The notes under the pieces: model-generated
What the model was told of the DNA's origin: nothing
Databases searched by the model: none
Seen by the model: the letters and a program-made list of their open reading frames with translations, nothing else
Part shown: positions 55,548 through 64,000 of the stretch, piece after piece
Layout: each line of letters begins with the position of its first letter
Position numbering within the stretch: position 1 is the first letter of the stretch
Source: Alopecurus myosuroides
Lineage: Eukaryota > Streptophyta > Magnoliopsida > Poales > Poaceae
Direction of reading: 5' to 3'
Assembly (NCBI GenBank): GCA_028641055.1
Contig: CM054062.1
Location: forward strand, 241,244,330 to 241,308,329
Length of the DNA: 64,000 nt
Made by a program: the position numbers and the translations under genes

Positions 55548-56438
55548 AGGAGGAAGTAGTCTAAGTTGTATCTCAGGTTGATTGGAGAGACAAAAAGATC
55601 CATCCACGTATTCATTTCGAAAAACAAGGGCATAATATCCTGATCTATGCATTCACGGAAACACAACAATAAGAATCATATCAAGTGAGGCGATCAACTG
55701 CCGAGTAAAGTACTCACGAAGCCAACAACGTAGAACCATGAGAGAATGATAAAAATATAATTACACCCCATTCGGATGTCGGTATTCCACAAAGGAATTG
55801 GAAACTGGAATCTCGTTCTCTTTGTTATTTTGTTGTGTTTGAAATTGAAAACAAGAATTGGCACAATACCACGGCATTGAACTATATCTAAAAGATCCCT
55901 TCTTCAATTCATAGCCTCGCCCTTTCGTATTGGATGGACTTGCCTCTTTCTCATCTCCAAGTAATTGGTAAATTCAATTCACCTACATGTACATCCAAAC
56001 ATAATGCTGGAATTGAGCTCAATTCAATTCCAAACCCCTCAATATCGAAATCTGAACGAAGCCTTACGACTAAGTCGACCTTCCTTCCTCGCAAAGCCCC
56101 CAAGAAGAAATTAACCGCCCACACCGACGACATATAAGCTAGCATATGAAGACTAATATAAGGACATTCATCATATATCCGAGCTGGCATGACTTTGTTA
56201 GTTCCAGCTAGCAATTCTTCGTGCACATGGCCCTACGAACAAGAGCCCCAAAGTCGAAGTTGTCGTCGTTGAACCTTTGAATATCTACATCTTATAACGT
56301 CGAATCTCAATAAACATAGTCAGAACGAGATCCACCACCCCAAGAGAGTAACAACTGGACGATTTCCCGTCATCCTCAATTGCCAGTTCGCAAATGATTA
56401 GTGGACGAGGAGACAGGAGAACCTTATTCTTTTTCTGC
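55548..56438. other. No gene seen; possible decayed MITE at about 55765-56035
   Basis: The left side reads ATTCGGATGTCGGTATTCCA and the right side, reversed, TTTGGATGTACATGTAGG, with AATTGGAA/TTCAATTCC runs inside. This is reminiscent of grass Tourist-like elements, but the ends are too worn to set borders. Confidence 0.3.
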
Positions 56439-56452
56439 ATAATGTCGCCATA

Positions 56453-58513
56453 TCAGAGTTGGGCCCCCTCCTGGGCCGGCTCGTGGAGAGCAATCAGAGC
56501 GCCTTGATCCGCAAACGTTGCATACATGATAACTTCATGTTGGTCCAACAAACGGCGCGGCTGCTCCATAAGCTAAAGGAACCCAGGGTGATGCTCAAGC
56601 TGGACATTGCCAAGGCATTCGACTCAGTCTCGTGGAGCCTCCTCTTTGAGATACTGCAAAAGCTGGGCTTCGAGACTCGTTTCTGTGAATGGGTGGCCAT
56701 AATTTTGTCTACGGCAAGTTCCAGGGTGCTTCTTAACGGCGAGCCTGGCCCCCCCATTTGGCACCGGAGGGGCCTAAGACAGGGGGACCCGCTGTCGCCC
56801 CAACTCTTCGTCCTGGTGATGCGCTCGCTAAACCGGTTGTTGGCTAAAGCAGCAGAGTTAGGAATCCTTCGCAAGCTAAGTAGACAGGACACAGCCACGT
56901 CGGTCTCGCTCTACACAGATTACGTGGTTATCTTCTGTCATGCTGACAGAAGAGCTCTCGGCCATCCGAGAGATCCTTGACCTATTCGGGGAGACTTCGG
57001 GACTCCACACCAACTTCGCCAAGTGATCACTCTCCCCCTTGGGTGTTCGGAGGAGATCACGGAAAGGGCGGCTTCAACCATTGGGTGTCAGGTGGCCCTC
57101 CTACCGGTTAAATACTTAGGGACCCCACTGAGTCTCAGGAAACCTTCGGCGGATTCTCTCCAACCTCTCCTCGACAGATTGGCGGACTAGCTGCCATGCT
57201 GGAAAGCAGCAATGATACCAAAGGCGGGGCGCCTTGCGCTCATCAAAGCAGTACTAGCAGCGATCCCCCTCCATCAGTTGACAGTATTGAGTGTAAACAA
57301 AAGATGTCTACGACGGGTGGAGAAGATCCTCCGGGGCTTCCTATGGGTGGGCCGGGCTGGGGCCAAGGGTGGGCATTGTCATGTCAACTGGGCTAGAGTC
57401 TGCAGGCCGTTGCAGTTGGGAGGCCTGGGTATCCCCGACTTATTCCGAACCTCCATCAGTTTGCGAGTCCGTTGGTTGTGGCGTAAGCACGTCGACCCGG
57501 ATAGACCGTGGCGGGGTTTGGACATGCAGTTCTCTAAGGTGGAGCGAGACATTTTTGAGACTTCGACCGAGATGATCCTCGGCGATGGCTTTGTCGCGCT
57601 GTTTTGGGTGGACAAATGGATTGACGGAAGGTCCATTAAAGAGTTAGCGCCCGCGCTCTTCGCGCTAATCCCTAAGAGGCGTCGGAAGCGCATGACGGTA
57701 AGGGAGGCGATCCTGGAGCGCCATTGGATTGAAGACATCATCGGAGCTTGTAGTCCGCTTGCTCTCTGGCAGTACGTCCAGCTCTGGAGATTCACGCAGG
57801 ATCTACAGCTCTCCGACGCGCCAGATAGGTTGAGGTGGCGCTGGACAACGGATTCATACTACTCCTCAAAATCCTGCTATCAGGCCATGTTCTTGGGTGC
57901 TACTGAGTCCAAAAGCTGGAAACTCAACTGGAAAACTTGGGCCCCTCCGAGGGTGAAGTTTTTCATCTGGCTGGCCTGCATGGACCGGTGCTGGACCGGG
58001 GAGCGGCTCGCTAGCCGCGCTCTTCCCCACTTCCCACTCCGCCCGCTTTGCGACCAAGAACCTGAGTCTATGGCCCACATCCTTACAGGTTGTTCGTTCT
58101 CTGGGACGCTCTGGCATGAGGTTCTATCCTGGATTAGATCCACCTCCACCCCCCCAATGTCGATGATGACTTCGTTGATTGGTGGACCCTCACCATCCAC
58201 TCCACCCCTCGCTTGCTTCGTGAGGGTACCTCGTCGTTGATCATGCTCACGGCGTGGTGGATCTGGAAGCAGCGAAACGCAATCATCTTCGACAAGGTTT
58301 CCCCCTCGACGACAGCCTTGGCGACCACCATCAGAGCTGAGGCCCGCGACTGGGTGACCGCGGGGGCAATTGGCGTCGGTCTCCTCTTACCCTAGACTAG
58401 TGTGTGTGCTTGGGTGGAGTTGTATCGTGTGGGTGACCCATTATTGGGTTTGTACATAAACTCTCTTTTCTATCAATGCAATGAAACGCAAAACTTTTGC
58501 GTTTTCGCGAAAA
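56453..58513 (+). mobile_element. 5'-truncated LINE with 14-bp target-site duplication
   Basis: A 2,061-bp body flanked by ATAATGTCGCCATA (56439-56452) and ATAATGTCACCATA (58514-58527), 13 of 14 identical. It starts within the RT domain, so the endonuclease and first ORF are missing, as expected of an incomplete reverse transcript. The 3' end has the LINE-like TCAATGCAATGAAACGC and a short A-tract. Confidence 0.9.
56459..58395 (+). pseudogene. Plant LINE ORF2 remnant: reverse transcriptase and zf-RVT
   Basis: A non-LTR RT, which copies LINE RNA at a nicked target. Visible in order: L-D-I-A-K-A-F-D-S-V-S-W (first catalytic Asp, about 56590-56640), G-L-R-Q-G-D-P-L-S-P (about 56775), then Y-T-D-Y where Y-A-D-D is expected (about 56915), so a catalytic Asp is lost. 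After a frame change near 56940 and stops near 57024 and 57187 comes the thumb/linker (G-G-L-G-I-P-D-L, 57419), then the zf-RVT domain with P-P-R-V-K-F-F-I-W-L-A and an H-I-L-T-G-C end (57940-58095). A second frame change near 58150 leads to T-A-W-W-I-W-K-Q-R-N and a TAG at 58393. The protein is dead. Confidence 0.9.
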
Positions 58514-58527
58514 ATAATGTCACCATA

Positions 58528-58959
58528 GCCACGTCGTGCGAACCTAACTACAGAGCCGAAGTTTCGAGATCTCATCCCCTCATGTCGCTGAAGCGTCAAA
58601 TAGAGGAGACCGGGACCCGTCGAGGAGATGGGTGGCGGATAGAGTTTTTTTTCTTCTTCCTTGGAGGAGACTGGCAGATATAACTTAACCCAAAAAAAGC
58701 ATTGACTACATTATTGTCAATTGAGCTGTTTCTCCTGTACTTTTGCTTAGAGTAGATCGGGCGAAGTATCTCTTTGCCAGCAACATTTAGTAATCTAAAA
58801 AGTAGCTTGGTGAGCACCCAAGCGTGCCCGACGGGCGGGCTCCACAGGAAAATTCCACTACCTTTTTTTAGATGCAAATTCTACTAGTTGGGCATATAGT
58901 ACTACTAGCTGCTGTAAGACTTGGTTTCTATTAATAGAAATCGGGAGGCTTTGGCCTTC
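58528..58959. other. Short stretch without gene
   Basis: About 430 bp between the LINE and the PIF MITE. Short frames only, nothing recognised. Confidence 0.4.
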
Positions 58960-58962
58960 TTA

Positions 58963-59327
58963 GAGCATCCACAGTGTTGCCAAAGCCAAATTTGCCACAT
59001 GGATTTATTTGGCATTAGGGCTAAGGTTGCTATGTCATCTACAATGTGTCAAAACCAATGCCAAATGCCAAATTCCCTTATTGTGTGGCCCACCATGTAT
59101 AAAGTAATAATAAACTATTTTGGGCTGCACACTCTCTCTCTAGTCTCACCCCTTCCTCCTACTATTTTATTCACTTAAAAGAATTTGGCATTGGATCTTC
59201 TAGTTGCTCCTACGCCAAATTATTTGGCTTTGGCACCAAGATTTGACACCTCTACAATGTAGAAAATCGATGCCAAAAGCCAAATAAGCTATTTGGCACC
59301 TAAATTTGGCACACACTGTGGATGCCC
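58963..59327. mobile_element. PIF/Harbinger-type (Tourist-like) MITE, 365 bp
   Basis: GAGCATCCACAGTG at the start and CACTGTGGATGCCC at the end form the terminal inverted repeat. TTA lies on both sides (58960-58962 and 59328-59330), the 3-bp TSD of this superfamily. The subterminal parts are full of GCCAAAT/ATTTGGC words that let the element fold on itself. No ORF. Confidence 0.85.
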
Positions 59328-59330
59328 TTA

Positions 59331-60780
59331 GCTCTAAAAAAAAAGTACTACTAGCTGTTTTAAGATTATCGAAAAGAGAAAACTGTGGCTGCGTGGGATT
59401 CAGCTCTGTCGATGGCACGACCAGCTGACACCCTCACACGTGCGGGCAGATCGGGCCCGCCTTATATGATTGGCTTTACGCGTGTCGTGAAACGAGTGGG
59501 CAGAGCACCCGCACGGGTGCTTGGTCGCACCTCACCGCTCCCGGAGCCGGAGGGACGTCACTCGCCATCGTCCGGCCACATCAACGCTGCTTTCGCTTTG
59601 CTTTGTTTTCTAGTGCGCCGAGCCAGCCGCGGTGACCATATTTCCTGAACGGCTTTCGCGAACGACACTTCTTTTTTCCCTTCCATGGCCAGGCTTGTTC
59701 GCAAACCATGCATGTAGAAAAATTCCTTTTTTAAAGGTAATACGTTCTCATTTATAAGATAAATATCTGGTGTTGGGACACGTAAACACCGACATTACAG
59801 TTTTAAAAGGATAAGATAATCCTATGCAAAAATCCAGCCTCTGTCCCTCTCCTTCGGCACCACCGAAGCGACCATCAAGAGAGTACCTAGATCACCTCTT
59901 CGCCCGAGCTCGACGCGGCTCCATCGCTGATCTATAGCTTTACGGATCTCCAAAGTAGTTTGCCAGAAGCAAAACCATTGTCGTTGAAAGAATCAGACCG
60001 GTGCAACATGTTACCGGACACGCCATCGAACTCCAGACCTGACATCCCTGCATGACTACAATGTAGAAGAAAGACATCAGAACTGGCTTCAACCATAAAT
60101 CCAACACAGGATATACCATCTTGGAGCTGTCAAGTGCGCATAAGTACTACCATGCACAGCAATACAATACATATCGCAGTATCAAACCGGATCAGGAGCC
60201 AGCTCCATGTGTACCAACCCACACGGCCATCTCGAACCTTCAACACATTGTCCTCGGAGGTACCATGATTACGTGGTGAAGCAAACAGACGCGAATAATG
60301 CAGCACATATATGCGTAAAAAAGGTTATCGGTAAACATCGCCCTAATCATCTTTTCCCTGGCACCGAATTAACAATGATGCCCGCCTATCTGGAAATCTG
60401 AATCCACAGCACTCGTTTGATCATTTCTGTTGATGCTTCCTCATGGCATGGGCCATCTCTGCCATTTGATCTACCTAAAAAAACGATCAATGCTCCGGTC
60501 TGCGGAATCCCATGACGGGCATGAACGTGACCAATCATGTTTGAGAGCCACTCGATTCCGCTAACAAGCTGGAAGCACTAACAAAATCATCGGCGTTGTT
60601 GCAAACTGAAAATGAAAAGAAGAAAAGATGCTTGTATACAATAAGATAATCCAAAAGCTCAAGGTCTTCACATATACTAGTAAGAAGCCACTCAATAATA
60701 TTGATGTTCGAGCAATACATTAACGACTAACTATGTTTCGCTAGAACATCTAAAAAGAGCTTAAATTTCGCCAAACTATA
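59331..60780. other. No gene supported
   Basis: A GC-rich stretch (59390-59650) with a 87-codon plus-strand frame but no domain is followed by AT-richer DNA. It contains CCTCTGTCCCTCTCC and TTCGGCACCACCGAAG (59848-59870), the latter a perfect short hairpin. The rest is featureless to me. Confidence 0.35.
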
Positions 60781-60783
60781 TTA

Positions 60784-60880
60784 CTTCCTCCGATCGGGAT
60801 TAATTGTTGCAGACTAAGGTAAATGTTGCCTAAAATCTGTCTGGGTTCATGAACCTGCTACAACTAATTAGGATTGGAAG
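60784..60880. mobile_element. Probable worn Stowaway-like MITE (about 97 bp)
   Basis: Left end CTTCCTCCGATCGGGATTAA and right end reversed CTTCCAATCCTAATTAG, with GTTGCAG/CTGCTACAAC inside as a further imperfect match. TA stands on the left; the right TA is offset by one base. Size and TIR style suit Stowaway; borders are uncertain. Confidence 0.5.
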
Positions 60881-61232
60881 ATAAGCAAGCATGCATTTTC
60901 TCAATCCTTTGTAAAAAAAGGGGCCGTGCTGAGCGTCCTTTCCGATCCCTCACATAGAGCGCTTGACACGTGTCTATCCTCACCCCTGTCATTCGAATCC
61001 CCGCACGACATCCCCACAGAGAGAAAAGTTCCCCTTCTTCCCTGAAGCTGCCATGGAATCTCGCGGCGTCGTCCCACCTCACCCCCAACCATCTCTCCTC
61101 GTGGTGGCCGACCTTGCCACTTGCAGCGGCCGCCGCACGTCCTCGTCTCCACCTGCTTCCTCGTCTATAGCACCCGGCGTTCCCGCCGGTAGCAATCGGC
61201 ATAGGCACACGCACCAGTTGGCCTCGCCGTTA

Positions 61233-61452
61233 GTAGCAGCCGGTGTCGCTGTTGGTAGCATAGGGCGTCGTCGCTAATAACACGAGGTGTCGCCGTTGGT
61301 AGCATCCAGCGTCGCCGCTGGTAGCAGTCGATGTCGCCATCGGTAGCATCCAGAGTCGCTGCTGGAAGCAGTCGGTGTCGCCGTTGGTAGCATCCAGCGT
61401 CGTCGTTGGTAGCATCTAGCGTCGTCGTTGGTAGCATCCAGTGTCGCCGCTG
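61233..61452 (+). repeat. 22-bp minisatellite, ten units
   Basis: Ten units of 22 bp in exact register, each built on GTAGCATCCAGCGTCGCCGC plus TG. Units vary at a few positions (CATCC versus CAGTC, CGCCG versus CGTCG). Partial units flank it on both sides. Because 22 is not a multiple of three, a minus-strand frame through it (61165-61884) gives a 22-residue peptide repeat, which I take as incidental. Confidence 0.92.
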
Positions 61453-61727
61453 GTAGCACAAGGCATTGCTACTTGTCGCAGTCCTTGCACGTCTTCGTCT
61501 CCCATCCGACGCCGTCGCGTAGCACCTAGGGTAGGCGCACACAGCACCCACTGTTGCCGCTTGTATCACCGAGCTTTGCCTCTCGGAGCACCTACAACAC
61601 AAGCTCCCGCATGCCCAGGCATGAGCCCTGCCGTGGCCTGGTAGCATTGGGCGGCCGACGGCGGCGGCCCGCACGCAGCACGACCTCGACTTCGGTCGCA
61701 AAAAAGGGGAAAGGGGACCAATGAGAG

Positions 61728-62444
61728 TAGGGATGTCAATGGGTACCCATGACCCGCATACCCGGCGGGTAAAAACCCTATTAGGGGAAGGGTATGGGAA
61801 AAAATAATACCCATAGGTATGTAAGTGGGAAAATTTCATACCCATCGGGTAGAGCGTGTAAGGGTATGGGTTGGTATGACCCATACCCTTGTACCCATGT
61901 ACCCATTTTAATTTATGATAATAGGGGCCTCATATATAATAATAACGATACTTTCTCCACAAAAAATATAATAACGGTGATACATAAGGATAAATACTAA
62001 TCTTTTGGCCTTAATCACACTACTGTCGGCACCTACCTAAGACGAACAACCCACCTGGCCATGAAAAAACTATCCACCAAGCGTACATATACATATCAAT
62101 TGTGAACTTAATGTGTATGACTATGTTTGGTTGTTTTGTGATTGTATGTTGTTTATGCGCAAGTGTTATTATACAACATGCTGATATTTTAAATCTGCGA
62201 ATGGTTAAAATTATTATTATACATTGCAATTTATGACAATTTTTTACTCAACATGTTGTGCTACAAACACGGGTATTTTTCACCCGCGGGTACCCTTAAT
62301 CCCTTATAACCTGTCGGGTGACGGGTATGGGAAAATTTTATACCCATCAAGGGGACGGGTACGGGTGATGGGTAAGATCAGGGGAGACGGGTAAGGGTAT
62401 GGGGTGGCTCCACACTTACCCATACCCTGCGGGTGCCATCCCTA
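61728..62444. mobile_element. Non-autonomous hAT element, 717 bp, with perfect 8-bp TSD
   Basis: Ends TAGGGATGTCAATGGGTACC and GGGTGCCATCCCTA (inverted), with AATGAGAG at both 61720-61727 and 62445-62452. An 8-bp TSD is diagnostic of hAT. The subterminal parts are packed with GGGTATGGG and ACCCATACCC words in both orientations, probably transposase-binding sites. The middle (about 61900-62260) is AT-rich and has no transposase. Confidence 0.93.
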
Positions 62445-62452
62445 AATGAGAG

Positions 62453-63805
62453 AGAAAAGGGCAGGAGATGCTTGGGAGGCGGTGGCATACGGCCTGGGCA
62501 AACGGCGGTACAGGGCGAGCTCTTTTCATGGTTTCGAAAGAAAAATTGGAGACGATGGGGATGGAAGGGTAGGAGTGAAGGAGAATAGCCACAGTGAAAG
62601 GATAAGGTGTTGTGTTGTGCGGGCCCTGCGGGGACACGTGTCACCAGGAGGATGCGGAGGATATAGCGACATGAGCCCCCGGTGGATTGATAGTGTTTCC
62701 CAAAAAAAACACCTTGTTTATTACATGGTATATTTCATATGTCAGAGAATACACCGACACTAAAGAATTTAGAAAGATACTTGATGAGCTTCAACGGGTT
62801 ACCCAGGGCACATAGAATCTGGGGTATGACATAACGAGCCGACTCTTACACACGATGACCACTGACATGGTTCATCACAACCTTGTGTCAGCCCGTTGTG
62901 GGACCCACCCACCAAACTGCATCCCCGTGTCTCCTTCTTTTCATCTCTGGTACCCATCTTGTTTAACCCCTCACCTTCTCTAATCTTCGCGCGCGCACCA
63001 GATAGAAATAGAGATAGAGTGAGAGGGAGAGCGGTTGTTGTCTACCCAACCGGAGTAGGGGATGCGCCGCGGTGCTGACGATGAAGAGTCGTGACCAAAC
63101 TCAAGGCAGGGATGACGTGGCTAGCCGTAACGCACCATACTACGGCGAGGAAGAGACATGGGGGCGAGGGGTGCAGGTTATCAAACTTAAGGGTTGGGAT
63201 GTGGGCCACCACATTGGAGAATATCAAGGTTGAGGGATTGGAGGGATGGCCGACCAGGGGTAGCAGATTGGCAAAACAGAGGCTGGGGGAGGGAAAGGGG
63301 TCACCGCAGAGCTGTAGCCAGTAGCGGCATTGGCATGAGGTTTGGCCTGTAGAGGGAGCCGCCATAGGTAGGAAATAAGAAGGGCGGAGGTGGTTCGCGA
63401 CAAGGAGAAGAAGGTCGTACGCGGTGCTTCTCTCGTCTTCATCCTCACCGACATTGCAGCAAACAAAATGACACGTATGGGCTATCAAGAATCGACCATG
63501 CCCACGGTACCCACTGCAAGTAGCATCACCCCTCAACCGAAACGACTAGAGAAGCCTCCTCTCTATAGGATAACTCGATTTAAAACCATCCAGACAACAT
63601 TATAAGTGTTACTAAAATCTATAAGTCATTTATTAAATGTTTTGATAACAATTTTATTTAGTTTTTATATCAAAGTAAATGGTTTTTTAGCCGCATTACC
63701 GCATTGCATATTTCTCATATTGTTTCTACTATATCACTTGTTTCCATCAGGTCTCATGTTTTTACTCCATTGTTTTTCTATGATCCCGAGCGGAAGGGTG
63801 CATGC
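62453..63805. other. No gene supported
   Basis: Holds the continuation of the GC-rich DNA split by the hAT element (to about 62690), then mixed sequence. A minus-strand frame of 164 codons (63042-63536) is the longest; it is overlapped by frames on the other strand and shows no domain. Confidence 0.35.
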
Positions 63806-64000
63806 TGATGTCTACACTATTTTCTATTCTTGTAGACAATGTTGAGCCTCCAAGTGCAGAGGTTTGTAGAACAGCAGCAAGTTTCCCGTAAGTGGATCAC
63901 CCAAGGATTATTGAATTCAGAGAGGAAGAGGTCAAATATATCCCTCTCAAGCAACCCTGCAATTACGATACAAGATGTCTCTTGTGTCCCCAACACACCT
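63806..64000 (+). repeat. Start of a Triticeae LTR, running off the right edge
   Basis: Begins TGATGTCTACACTATTTTC, followed by GCCTCCAAGTGCAGAGG and TCTCTTGTGTCCCCAACAC. I recognise this phrase set from a very abundant Triticeae gypsy LTR, though not the exact family name. Orientation is taken from the TG start; the other end is outside the window. Confidence 0.7.

Noticed and set aside
61165..61884. 239-codon minus-strand protein with a 22-residue repeat
   Set aside because: The repeat peptide is forced by a 22-bp minisatellite, and the frame runs into the end of an inserted hAT element.
63042..63536. Host gene on the minus strand (164 codons)
   Set aside because: Mostly Pro/Ser/Leu from a biased stretch, with plus-strand frames open over the same bases and no motif.
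1..64000. CRISPR array, operon or phage-type system
   Set aside because: Eukaryotic retrotransposon landscape; the only regular tandem repeat is the 22-bp minisatellite, which has no spacers.

Overview
The window reads as intergenic DNA from a large-genome grass, most likely a Triticeae species (wheat, barley, Aegilops or rye). The reasons are nested LTR retrotransposons, Stowaway and PIF/Harbinger miniature elements, a Sabrina/Athila-type LTR element, and a very large chromovirus with 4.2-kb LTRs. I see no convincing host protein gene, no tRNA gene, and nothing prokaryotic (no operons, no CRISPR).

Layout. (1) 1-2806: 5' LTR and gag of a minus-strand Ty3/gypsy element (G1) that runs off the left edge. 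It sits inside the 5' LTR of element A. (2) 2807-16845: element A, an old plus-strand Athila/Sabrina-like element with little coding capacity. It was hit by a non-autonomous LINE-like element (about 6201-14594), which was in turn hit by a young Ty1/copia element (7101-13814, TSD GGCGG). (3) 16846-41148: an old minus-strand gypsy element whose gag carries many zinc knuckles. Its 5' LTR (19051-22040 plus 39875-41148) holds a 141-bp organellar rRNA fragment. A plus-strand solo LTR (22041-25015 plus 39321-39874) splits that LTR, and a near-intact 14.3-kb chromovirus (25016-39315, TSD TTCTT) splits the solo LTR. (4) 41896-52693: a minus-strand Tat-lineage gypsy element with a multi-exon antisense gene downstream of pol and a truncated 3' end. 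(5) 52694-63805: less repetitive DNA with two Stowaway MITEs, a G24 tract, a 5'-truncated LINE with target-site duplications, a PIF/Harbinger MITE, a 22-bp minisatellite and a 717-bp hAT element with a perfect 8-bp TSD. (6) 63806-64000: the start of another Triticeae LTR.

Togetherness. Genes in each LTR element serve one cycle: Gag packages the RNA, protease matures the polyprotein, RT and RNase H make cDNA, and integrase inserts it. The most interesting cargo is extra to that cycle. The chromovirus has a separate ORF upstream of gag, with a double-stranded-RNA-binding-like N-terminal half and an arginine-rich tail. It and gag are each preceded by a good splice acceptor. The copia element has a likely intron across its LTR/internal junction and a perfect hairpin where a primer-binding site should be. 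The Tat element has a Gag extension whose frame starts in the LTR and reads through the PBS, and an intron-bearing antisense gene.
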